Origin: Aurelia coerulea
Taxonomy: Eukaryota > Cnidaria > Scyphozoa > Semaeostomeae > Ulmaridae
Reading direction: 5' to 3'
NCBI GenBank assembly: GCA_039566865.1
Contig: CM076954.1
Coordinates: 9,122,001 to 9,186,000 of the forward strand
Length of the DNA: 64,000 nt
Made by a program: the position numbers and the translations under genes. Shown here one piece after another: positions 44,104 to 52,635 of the stretch. The notes beneath the pieces were generated by a model, which was given only the letters and a program-made list of their open reading frames with translations, made no database searches and had not been told where the DNA came from. Numbering within the stretch: position 1 is the stretch's first letter; every line of letters begins with the position of its first letter.

Positions 44104-44243
44104 ATGTTTTAATTCGCTCGATTTTAGCACCTTATAGGTTGCTTTCGGCTTTCGCCTTTTTCAAGCAGCGTATCTATAAGTACTCATATATATACTCATA
44201 TGTATATATTCATATGTATATATAGACTCAAGAAAAAACACAT

Positions 44244-44282
44244 TCGTTAAACGTTTCGGCGCAAGCCTTCATCAGTAATGAC
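44244..44282 (-). ncRNA. Hammerhead-type ribozyme, 3' end of PLE-1
   Basis: Minus strand: CTGATGA (44275-44269), A, helix II GGC/GCC with loop TTGC, GAAA (44257-44254), helix III palindrome ACGT. Helix I pairs TAACGA with TCATTA, five of six positions. It lies about 360 bp after the stop codon of the intact ORF. Confidence 0.65.
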
Positions 44283-44641
44283 TTTTCAAAATCAGACAGA
44301 GCATACATATACATCTCGAAATTCAAAAACAATATAAAACAATAGCCTGAGCGGGATCCCGCTAAATACAATAAATCGCAAAAGGTGTTAAAATAGGGAT
44401 GTTACCAGAAGCGGCAAGAGGAAGATCAAAGAAAGCGCAGAGTATAGAGCCGCTAAAGTCGGCGGCGGTGTCTGTCTCGCGGGAGCTGAAAAAACGTGTG
44501 TAATAACAAAACAAGCAATAGAAAGATCCAAAAGCGGATTGGCAGAAAAGAGATCCTTAAAAAACAGCGTGTGACCCTAACGAAAAGCTGAGCGCAAACA
44601 TCAAAACAACCAAACAACCGAAATGTAAACAAAAATCAAAT

Positions 44642-47251
44642 CTATGTATCAACCTGCCTAGTGTTTAATCCCTTAGGGGCAAAGCAATCCAGCCGATATT
44701 GCCAGAAGCTTTCCCGCATCCTATTTCCCCCCGTTAGCCTATCGATTATCTTTATACTAATATCCTTCAGAAACCCGTGGTGGCCTTCTCCAGTAAAATG
44801 CCTGAAGAATTCCGCCTGGGGTACTGAGGCCCCCGAATTAAACTTATTACTGCACGCCTTGTAATTGTTAAACCTAAGCCTAAAAGGCGTGCAGGTGCTG
44901 CCAACATATTGTACACCACAAACAGTACATTCCAACAAATACACAACATTTGACGAGTCACAATTAAACGAATAGTTTATCCTATATTCCCGGCTATCTA
45001 TGTTCGAATGAAAATGTTCACTATTACTCATGACATTACACACTTGACAACGAGATTTACCACAACGAGAACATCCCTTCTTATCAGTCCCCCCATTTCC
45101 CTCACTGAGCCTAGCCCTAACAAGTATATCCTTAAGGTTCTTACATCTCCTAAATGCTATTAAAGGTGGCTCAGGAAATACCACTCTATGCTCCTCCGAG
45201 TTTGTGAGCATAGAATGGAGTCTCCTGGCAACCTTCCCCAAACTATTGAGTGCTGGATGGTATGTGGCAACAAGTGGAACCCTTTCCCCCCTCCCTTGGT
45301 TATTGGTCCTATTTCCCGCATTTGCTAGAAGAGTTGTCCTATCCAACCTACGTACCCTATCTATTTGTTCGTTAACTAAAGACTCTTCGTAGCCCCTGTC
45401 CTTAAGCCATCCAGCCAACTCGCCTACCCTCTCCTGAAATTGGCGATCTTCCGAACATATCCTACGAAACCTAAGAGCCTGACCATAGGGGATCGCCTTC
45501 TTCGTGTGCCAGGGGTGACAAGACTTCTTATGCAAGTACTGATGTGTATCAGTTGGCTTGCAAAACAAGTCTGTCGAAAGGACTCCCCCCTCCCCCACGC
45601 TAACCTGAACATCTAAAAAACTAATGCTCTCCCGTGATTGCTCGCTAGTAAACTTAATGGTTTCGTGGCTACTGTTGAGATGATTGATGAATGACTTCAG
45701 CTTTTCCTCCCCGTGCATCCAGATAAAGAAAACATCATCGATGAATCTCATCCAGATGAGGGGCTTGTCAGGTGAAGCCTCCAACAACCTCTCTTCCAAC
45801 CGGGTCATGAAGAGATTGGCATAGGCCGGAGCGAACTTCGTGCCTATAGCCGTGCCCAATTTCTGCCTATAAATCCTATCATTAAATTCAAAATAATTAT
45901 TCTCCAAGACCAAGGACGCCAACCCAACTAGGGTATCAGTAGCCACGCCCGGGTTTTCCCTCGTATCCAGCGCCTCCCTGATGGCCTCTAAACCCTCCCC
46001 GTGTGGAATGCTTGGATAGAGTCCCACAACATCAACCGTACACAACAAAGCCCCCTCTGGTATTTTACCTAACTTACTTAGCCTAGACAAAAAGTGGTTA
46101 GTGTCCTTAACATATGACCTACTTTGGCTAACCAACGGGTTAAGGTGGTGGTCTAGATACTCTGAAATATGCTCTGTTATAGTACCACAATTGGAAATGA
46201 CTGGTCGCCCCTTAACGCTACTAAGACCCTTGTGGATCTTAGGTAGCAAATAAAATCTACCTAACTTAGAATCTTTAACTTCCAAATAGTCAGTCACTTC
46301 CCCTAATCCTGGGTCCTCTTCCCTCAGTTCTTTCAACTTAGAATTAATGGTCTTACCCAAATCTACCGTGGGGTCCACCTCTATTTCTTCATAAACCTGC
46401 CTATCGTCTAATTGTCGGTTAGCCTCACTTATGTAATCCCCCCGATCCCAAACTACAACTGCTGATCCCTTATCCGCTTCCTTGATGACTATGTTCCTAT
46501 CAGATTTAAGATTTTTCAAAGAAAGTTGTTCAGAAGAAGAAAGATTACTAAAATTCTTACCCTCCGGCGAGACAGACATTACCTCCTTCTCCAGCAGCGA
46601 AAGATAGTTTTCTAGAACTGGGTCATCCTTGGGAGGCTGCCATGTAGATTTAGTTTTAAAATTATTGTCCTTGTCTGGTACATAATCGTCCTCGTTATTT
46701 CTGAAATGCCATCTCAGTCTCATCCGCCTGTTGTATGCTTCTATATCTGCTCTTAACTTTGCTTTATCGATGTCAGTAGGAGTAGGTGAGAACTTCAGGC
46801 CTTTCGAAAGAAGACTTATATCTTCCTCCGAAAGTTCCCTCCGAGATAAGTTCACCACACTCCCACTGACAAATCGTCCCCTCAGCCTTCCATTCTCCAA
46901 AACCTCTTCCTCCTCTTCATCGTCCTCTCCTCTCGGTATTTCTGCTGCCATCATTTCCTCTCGATTGATGTTTCTTTCACGCGGTAGATCTTTTCCGTCA
47001 AATAATTCGTTGGTGTGATGGTCCATGGTCCGAAGGGCATGCAAATTGCCAATAGAAACATCAATGCCAGCATCCTTGCAGAGTTTAGTAGCCTTGCTGA
47101 TTCTTTTCTTTTCAAGTGATTCTTTGCATTCCTTGACCCGTCCAGTGATGTGTTCCAGCTCCTCTCTATTGAGATTTGGGCGAACTCTTCTCAGCAACTC
47201 ATACGCATTGTTCTTTGAATCTTCTAGCTGTTCTCTGTATCGGATTATCAA
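44642..47251 (-). CDS. Penelope-like RT with GIY-YIG endonuclease (PLE-1), long intact frame
   Basis: 869 codons without interruption. The N-terminal 240 residues are charged and helical. The RT follows: FYLLPKIHKG and GRPVISNCGT (fingers, about residues 340-370), LCTVDVVGLYPSIPHGEG (palm, about 420), GTAIGTKFAPAYANLFM, then catalytic MRFIDDVFFIW (about 510), and SISFLDVQVSVG. A Cys-rich linker (CSRCGKSRCQVCNVM, about 735) precedes the GIY-YIG nuclease VVYLLECTVCGVQYVGST (about 770) with downstream FRLRFNNYK. All hallmark residues are present. The first codon of the frame is TTG, and the first in-frame ATG is residue 76, although residues 1-75 look like genuine protein. The frame begins at the TA-rich joint with the upstream UTR copy, so the native start was probably lost. 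Otherwise the copy looks recent. No host function is implied. Confidence 0.9.
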   Translation of the reverse strand: MIIRYREQLEDSKNNAYELLRRVRPNLNREELEHITGRVKECKESLEKKRISKATKLCKDAGIDVSIGNLHALRTMDHHTNELFDGKDLPRERNINREEMMAAEIPRGEDDEEEEEVLENGRLRGRFVSGSVVNLSRRELSEEDISLLSKGLKFSPTPTDIDKAKLRADIEAYNRRMRLRWHFRNNEDDYVPDKDNNFKTKSTWQPPKDDPVLENYLSLLEKEVMSVSPEGKNFSNLSSSEQLSLKNLKSDRNIVIKEADKGSAVVVWDRGDYISEANRQLDDRQVYEEIEVDPTVDLGKTINSKLKELREEDPGLGEVTDYLEVKDSKLGRFYLLPKIHKGLSSVKGRPVISNCGTITEHISEYLDHHLNPLVSQSRSYVKDTNHFLSRLSKLGKIPEGALLCTVDVVGLYPSIPHGEGLEAIREALDTRENPGVATDTLVGLASLVLENNYFEFNDRIYRQKLGTAIGTKFAPAYANLFMTRLEERLLEASPDKPLIWMRFIDDVFFIWMHGEEKLKSFINHLNSSHETIKFTSEQSRESISFLDVQVSVGEGGVLSTDLFCKPTDTHQYLHKKSCHPWHTKKAIPYGQALRFRRICSEDRQFQERVGELAGWLKDRGYEESLVNEQIDRVRRLDRTTLLANAGNRTNNQGRGERVPLVATYHPALNSLGKVARRLHSMLTNSEEHRVVFPEPPLIAFRRCKNLKDILVRARLSEGNGGTDKKGCSRCGKSRCQVCNVMSNSEHFHSNIDSREYRINYSFNCDSSNVVYLLECTVCGVQYVGSTCTPFRLRFNNYKACSNKFNSGASVPQAEFFRHFTGEGHHGFLKDISIKIIDRLTGGNRMRESFWQYRLDCFAPKGLNTRQVDT

Positions 47252-47308
47252 CAGTGTATATATAAATAATATAAATAATGTATATATATGTAGTCAAGAA
47301 AAACACAT

Positions 47309-47348
47309 TCGAGTAAACGTTTCGGCGTAAGCCTTCATCAGTAATAGC
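47309..47348 (-). ncRNA. Hammerhead-type ribozyme in the upstream repeated end of PLE-1
   Basis: Minus strand: CTGATGA (47341-47335), A, helix II GGC/GCC with loop TTAC, GAAA (47323-47320), ACGT palindrome. Helix I is TACTCG against GCTATTA-type sequence, with two mismatches. Cleavage here and at 44244 would release a unit-length element RNA. Confidence 0.6.
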
Positions 47349-47579
47349 TTTCCAAATTAGATGGAGCATACATATAAATCTTGAAATAACAATACAATAT
47401 AAAAACAATGGCCTGAGTGGGATCCTGATTATTACAATAAGTCATAAAAGGTGCAAATAGGGGTGTAGCCAAAGGCGGCAATGGGAAGATCAAAGAAAGC
47501 GCAGAGTAAAGAGCTGCTAAAGTCGGCGGCGGTGTCCGTCTCGCGGAAGCTAGAAAGAAAAAAACGTGTGAACTAACAA

Positions 47580-48022
47580 TTAGGAACAGTCTATGCTGTA
47601 ATCACCTTAAATCTACCAACTCATTCACTAGTTTTGTAACTAAGAACACATATAAAATCTACCATGAATCCAACTGTAAAAGCAAAAATGTGATATATCT
47701 GTTAGAATGCACACGGTGCTCAAAACAATATGTCGGAAAGTCCGAATGGCCGTTCAATATTAGACTCAACAACTATAGGCATAGAATCAAATCAACAGAC
47801 TACGATAAACTACTCCCCGTTGAACAACACTTTCGCCTAGCAAACCATGACTTCTCTACAGATGCAAAATTTACCATCATAGAAAAGATTGAAAAAAATG
47901 TCTCAGATGAAATAACTTTTATTTTAGAATCACATGAAGATAACTGGATGTTACGTCTTAAAACCCTATCCCCAAATGGCCTAAACAGCAAACTTAACCA
48001 CCCAGAAAGCATAAGATTATAG
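47580..48022 (+). pseudogene. PLE-3 GIY-YIG endonuclease, relic 2
   Basis: From about 47640 the frame runs to a stop at 48022: a linker remnant (KTYKIYHESNCKSKN), then VIYLLECTRCSKQYVGKSE, FNIRLNNYRHRI, HFRLANHDF and NGLNSKLNHPES. The nuclease core is complete, but the RT is missing, so the copy is 5' truncated. It abuts the PLE-1 upstream end near 47578. Confidence 0.85.
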
Positions 48023-48240
48023 CTCTTTAACAAATGGATAAGCCACAGAATTACGTTCACTTTTTTGTCATTACATTATTTCCCTGTGGCTTGTTATTTC
48101 TTAATCATTCGTAATTTCAAACGATTAATTTAGCGTCATATTTGTAAACATAGATTGTAACACCAGTTGCATTAGAAAATATCACTCATTCTCCTGATGA
48201 TGACCACACGGTCGAAACTAGTTGGGAATTGAGATAAAAT
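48023..48240 (+). mobile_element. PLE-3 3' UTR
   Basis: AT-rich 3' UTR following the endonuclease, ending with the ribozyme at 48188-48229, after which a PLE-1 copy begins within 70 bp. Confidence 0.7.
48188..48229 (+). ncRNA. Hammerhead-type ribozyme, PLE-3
   Basis: Helix I ATTCTC pairs with GGGAAT (six pairs, one G-T). Core CTGATGA (48194-48200), T, helix II GACC/GGTC with loop ACAC, GAAA, helix III palindrome ACTAGT, then T at 48223 before the predicted cleavage point. Relative to 43334-43375, helices I, II and III all differ in sequence but keep pairing. Confidence 0.75.
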
Positions 48241-48297
48241 TTGTATGTATATATTCCAGCTCGTCTTTCTTTTTGTTCACCTTTATATATATATATT

Positions 48298-48811
48298 TAG
48301 GAGATGTAAGAACCTTAAGGATATACTTGTTAGGGCTAGGCTCAGTAGTGAGGGAAATGGGGGGACTGATAAGAAGGGATGTTCTCGTTGTGGTAAATCT
48401 CGTTGTCAAGTGTGTAATGTCATGAGTAATAGTGGACATTTTCATTCAAACATAGATAGCCGGGAATATAGGATAAACTATTCGTTTAATTGTGACTCGT
48501 CAAATGTTGTGTATTTGTTGGAATGTACTGTTTGTGGTGTACAATATGTTGGTAGCACCTGCACGCCTTTTAGGCTTAGGTTTAACAATTACAAGGCGTG
48601 CAGTCATAAGTTTAATTCGGGGGCCTCAGTACCCCAGGCGGAATTCTTCAGGCATTTTACTGGAGAAGGCCACCACGGGTTTCTGAAGGATATTAGTATT
48701 AAGATAATCGATAGGCTAACGGGGGGAAATAGGATGCGGGAAAGCTTCTGGCAATATCGGCTGGATTGCTTTGCCCCTAAGGGATTAAACACTAGGCAGG
48801 TTGATACATAG
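48298..48811 (+). pseudogene. PLE-1 GIY-YIG end, truncated copy 2
   Basis: Begins RRCKNLKDILVRARLS, matching the PLE-1 ORF, and runs through the Cys linker and nuclease core to LNTRQVDT without a stop. The RT is absent. The only differences from PLE-1 are a few residues, so the insertion is recent. Confidence 0.9.
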
Positions 48812-49240
48812 ATTTGATTTTTGTTTACATTTTGGTTGTTTGGTTGTTTTGATTTTTGCGCTCTGCTTTTCATTAGGGACACACGCTGTTTTTTTAGGGA
48901 TCTCTTTTCTGCCAATCCGCTCTTGGATCTTTCTATTGCTTGTTTTGTTAGTTCACACGTTTTTTTCTTTCTAGCTTCCGCGAGACAGACACCGCCGCCG
49001 ACTTTAGCAGCTCTTTACTCTGCGCTTTCTTTGATCTTCCCATTGCCGCCTTTGGCTACACCCCCATTTGCACCTTTTATGACTTATTGTAATAATCAGG
49101 ATCCCGCTCAGGCTATTGTTTTTTATATTGTATTGTTATTTCAAGGTTTATATGTATGCTCCATCTAATTTGGAAAGCTATTACTGATGAAGGCTTACGC
49201 CGAAACGTTTACTAGAATGTGTTTTTCTTGACTACATTTA
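48812..49240 (+). mobile_element. PLE-1 3' UTR, copy 2
   Basis: Same 3' UTR as the main PLE-1 element; ends with the ribozyme and ttcttgactaca. Confidence 0.85.
49176..49216 (+). ncRNA. Hammerhead-type ribozyme, PLE-1 copy 2
   Basis: CTGATGA (49184-49190), A, helix II GGC/GCC with loop TTAC, GAAA (49202-49205), palindrome ACGT. Helix I pairs TACTAG with CTATTA, five of six. Compared with the copy at 50081, the bases of helix I differ on both strands, which preserves pairing. Confidence 0.65.
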
Positions 49241-49276
49241 TCTTTTTTATTACATATTGCGAATGAGCTTATGAGA

Positions 49277-49312
<36 letters not shown>

Positions 49313-49719
49313 GTCAAGTGTGTAATGTCATGAGTAATAGTGAACATTTTCATTCAAACATAGATAGCCGGGAATATAGGATAAACTATTCGTTTAATTG
49401 TGACTCGTCAAATGTTGTGTATTTGTTGGAATGTACTGTTTGTGGTGTACAATATGTTGGCAGCACCTGCACGCCTTTTAGGCTTAGGTTTAACAATTAC
49501 AAGGCGTGCAGTAATAAGTTTAATTCGGGGGCCTCAGTACCCCAGGCGGAATTCTTCAGGCATTTTACTGGAGAAGGCCACCACGGGTTTCTGAAGGATA
49601 TTAGTATAAAGATAATCGATAGGCTAACGGGGGGAAATAGGATGCGGGAAAGCTTCTGGCAATATCGGCTGGATTGCTTTGCCCCTAAGGGATTAAACAC
49701 TAGGCAGGTTGATACATAG
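49313..49719 (+). pseudogene. PLE-1 GIY-YIG end, truncated copy 3
   Basis: Starts within the Cys linker (QVCNVM) directly after a TA/GTATA repeat, and matches the main ORF to its stop. The nuclease core is complete, the RT is absent. Confidence 0.9.
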
Positions 49720-50145
49720 ATTTGATTTTTATTTACATTTCGGTTGTTTGGTTGTTTTGATGTTTACGCTCAGCTTTTCGTTAAGGTCACACGCTGTTTT
49801 TTAAGGATCTCTTTTCTGCCAATCCGCTTTTGGATCTTTCTATTGCTTGTTTTGTTATTACACACATTTGTTTAGCTCCCGCGAGACAGACCCCTGCCGC
49901 CGACTTTAGCGGCTCTATACTCTGCGCTTTCTTTGATCTTCCTCTTGCCGCTTCTGGTAACATCCCTATTTTAACACCTTTTGCGATTTATTGTATTTAG
50001 CGGGATCCCGCTCAGGCTATTGTTTTATATTGTTTTTGAATTTCGAGATGTATATGTATGCTCTGTCTGATTTTGAAAAGTCATTACTGATGAAGGCTTG
50101 CGCCGAAACGTTTAACGAATGTGTTTTTTCTTGAGTCTATATATC
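49720..50145 (+). mobile_element. PLE-1 3' UTR, copy 3
   Basis: Closest to the 3' UTR at 44220-44641, including the agcgggatcccgctcaggc phrase; ends with the ribozyme and ttcttgagtctata. Confidence 0.85.
50081..50118 (+). ncRNA. Hammerhead-type ribozyme, PLE-1 copy 3
   Basis: CTGATGA (50087-50093), A, helix II GGC/GCC with loop TTGC, GAAA (50105-50108), palindrome ACGT, helix I TAACGA with TCATTA (five of six). Confidence 0.65.
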
Positions 50146-50261
50146 TATTTTATTACATATTGAGTAGGAGCTTGTGAGAATATATATATATATATAAAAT
50201 GGATACTATAAGTGCGGATGAAGAACGAACGAGAAATAGACAAAAATTTGATGTTTTTTAG

Positions 50262-50302
50262 CACACTAAGGCCTTTCAAGTCATTACTATCATCAGAGTG
50301 TG
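50262..50302 (-). ncRNA. Hammerhead-type ribozyme, orphan
   Basis: Minus strand: helix I CACACT with AGTGTG (six perfect pairs), core CTGATGA (50296-50290), T, helix II AGT/ACT with loop AATG, one extra T, GAAA (50277-50274), helix III palindrome AGGCCT, then T as the base before the predicted cleavage point. No Penelope codons lie nearby. The whole fragment is about 150 bp between TA repeats, so it may be the 3' end of a fourth family. Confidence 0.65.
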
Positions 50303-50974
50303 ACTGACAAACTGAATTGAAATTCTTATAATATATATATATATATATCAGTGGCGGCTGGGGCTGGTACTCAGGGTATTAGTCTAATACCTCTTTTTTT
50401 CAAGAAATAGTGACCTCATTTTTCAAAAATAGAAAATTTTCATGCCGACGAACCTTTAGTGAATTCGTTTCTATTACGTCACTTTGGATAAAAAGAGTGT
50501 TGACGTAGAACTGTGCCCATGTCGTTGAAGGTATGGAAATCTCGTACTTGAATGGCTATTTTTGGTTTCCTTTTATTTCAACATAATGCGTACTAATCCT
50601 TATTGACATATTTTCAATAGAGAGAAAGTGACTCTGCCGTTTTCAATGGAGCCGCTGGCCTTCCGATGATTTGGTATTAGAATCTGAATTCTAATACCCT
50701 CCCACAAAATTCTTTGGTCTGGAGCAGTCTCAATGACGTACAATCCTTTTATGTCACTGTGCTACAAGAATAGGTCAACAGCGAGAAGGTATTAGTTTTT
50801 CATTTCTAATCCCTTGGCGGCCACTGCATCCACTATCGTTATCGTTCTGCTGTAAAGATGAATCGCGTGTTGTAGAAGCAGGGTACCGTTGGTTGGGGTG
50901 TATCTTTGGGGTGTTTGGGGTTGTAAATTTTCGTTGTTGTCGTCGCAGAGAAGTTTAACGCACGAACAGCGATT

Positions 50975-51232
50975 CGAGGGGCAAATCACTGATTTTTTTT
51001 CGTACACCTTCCTTAAAATCACAAAAAAATCACATACAAAAATCACATACAAAAATCACAAAATCACCATTCAAAAATCACAAAAATCACAAAATCATAG
51101 AAAAATCACAAGAAAAAATCACAAAAAAATCATTAAAATCACAAAAAAATCACTAAAATCACAGAAAAAAATTGTGTGATTTTAAAATCACAAAAATCAC
51201 GTACGCTATTTTGAGAAGTGATTTGCCCCTCG
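50975..51232. mobile_element. 258-bp element with AATCAC minisatellite, nested in hAT
   Basis: Inverted ends CGAGGGGCAAATCACT, flanked by CAGCGATT on both sides (50967-50974 and 51233-51240), an 8-bp duplication. The interior is almost entirely an AAAATCAC-type tandem repeat (about 51015-51200). It is placed just before the first transposase exon. Confidence 0.9.
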
Positions 51233-51254
51233 CAGCGATTGCGCTTCAAAAAAG

Positions 51255-51398
51255 ATGGGAAGGAAACCTTGTCTAAGAGTTATTTTGAAGAACAAATCAT
51301 CTGACTCACTGTATGAAACATATGCCTGGGCTTGTGGAGGTGGAGAGAAAAATACTTATTTTTGCTGGCCCTGCCTCGTAATGGGTGATATATCATCG
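51255..51398 (+). pseudogene. hAT transposase exon 1
   Basis: An ATG opens 48 codons, MGRKPCLRVILKNKSS, then ending with CGGGEKNTYFCWPCLVMGD, the C-x-x-C zinc-binding N-terminal motif of hAT (ZMYM1-like) transposases. It ends at TCATCG then gtaagt, a consensus donor, in phase 0. The catalytic domain is missing from the element, so it cannot move by itself. Confidence 0.7.
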
Positions 51399-52117
51399 GT
51401 AAGTTTTGGAGTGATTTTCTTTTATTTCACGATATTTTGGTTTGGCCGTACATGAACACACGTACAACGACGAAAAAGTACTTGAGATTCGATTTTTTCA
51501 ATCGTCATGATTCATCTATGCTGTTATTTCATATAATCTGGTCAAATTGAGCAAGAGTAAGCTGTGATGATAGGTTATTTAGTCTAAACAAGCACAGTTA
51601 CTCAAAAGTAACAGAAACAGCGAGAAAAGCTTTTTAGTGCACTGTTTCTTGCTATCTCCGTTGATGGTACTAGAATTAACAAAGAATGCAGGAAGAGGCG
51701 TCTAGCTCTTAAATGTAGGAGCAAGAGTTGGCCGTAGCCGTTATCCACCAGTCTAGTAGAGACAGAAGGTGACACTGACACAGCTTTCATGGAAACAAAC
51801 TTAATTTGAAAAAGTAAAGGCCACGATACCAACGTCGATTGCCGGATCCGAACATGCTTGCGATGACGAAAAAATGAATAAATTTAAAGGCAGAAACACC
51901 GCAACACGACAAAAAACAACAGCAAATATGATTTCTTCAGGGCTGTAATGTGAGGGCTGTAATGGAAACAAGGACTTCTTCAGGGCTGTAATGGAAACAA
52001 ACTTAACAAGTTAAACCTTAGAAACTTAACGATGAATTGTTATCATAAGTGTTTACTCTATTTTTACATTTTCCTTGTAATTTTTACTAAAGCTGGATGT
52101 TTTATCGTTTTGAACAG

Positions 52118-52366
52118 ACCAGCAATGCGTTCTTCAAAGAAAGTGGCTACTTGTGTGGGTCCAACTTCTGGAAAATTGCAAACAAATATCAACATTCCCG
52201 GAAACATGTCAACAACCATACTACTTACAGGCTTCTTGGAAATGTTGATGAAGGGTGTGCACTTGATGAAGCACGACGAAGGGAAGTTGAAATCCACAAC
52301 AACAAACCCTCTCTATATGGCCAAATGCTTTTGCACCACATAGATGTTGCAGTTTTTCTACTTTGA
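52118..52366 (+). pseudogene. hAT transposase exon 2, truncated
   Basis: After an acceptor (ttttgaacag) the frame continues in phase 0, the phase left by exon 1: TSNAFFKESGYLCGSNFWK, then SRKHVNNHTTYR, REVEIHNN, ending MLLHHIDVAVFLL and a stop. The W-K and H-spacing, followed by the H-N segment, resembles the region after the zinc finger in hAT transposases. The domain with the catalytic triad is absent. Confidence 0.6.
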
Positions 52367-52635
52367 AGAACAACTAGATCTTGCGCGATCTTGCGGCAAT
52401 CTAGAGAAAATCTGGGGTTGAATTTCTTGTAGAAAGCAAAATCTTCCAGGGGCTTACCCAGGCTTCGCCCCTGGACCCCAATGGGGGGCTTACAGCGCCC
52501 CCATACCCCCAGCTGGTTTGGTTAACAATTCATTCGCTTCGCGAATAAATTGTTAACGGTTTGCTTTTGAGGAGAATTTGGGAACTAATACCTAAACTTT
52601 TTGGCTCCCAGCCGCCCCTGATATATATATATATG

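Larger units (their letters stand above)
43713..44183. repeat. Two direct repeats carrying a tRNA-like gene
   Basis: Units start ataagtactcaatagct at about 43711 and 43933. The second has an extra 22 bp (ttctccttttttcggtgcaaac). Each contains one minus-strand tRNA-like gene. A third, short piece of the same unit lies at 53401-53440. TA repeats border the block. Confidence 0.85.
44220..47575 (-). mobile_element. Penelope-like element PLE-1 with repeated ends
   Basis: On the minus strand: a copy of the element's own 3' UTR (47575-47288, with ribozyme), a short TA-rich joint, the 869-codon ORF, then the 3' UTR again (44641-44220, with ribozyme). This pseudo-LTR layout, where a partial copy stands in tandem upstream, is characteristic of Penelope-like elements. 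Both UTR copies share the cgagacagacaccgccgcc-type phrase and end at the ttcttgact/agtc motif. Confidence 0.85.
50349..52620 (+). mobile_element. hAT element with transposase remnant
   Basis: Left end CAGTGGCGGCTGGGG and right end, on the other strand, CAGGGGCGGCTGGG are hAT-type inverted ends. Both flanks are ATATATAT, consistent with an 8-bp duplication inside a TA repeat (which makes the duplication uninformative on its own). It contains two transposase exons and a nested 258-bp element. Confidence 0.8.

Noticed and set aside
45204..47330. Plus-strand frames across the PLE-1 ORF
   Set aside because: Shadows of the intact minus-strand coding frame; no independent motif.
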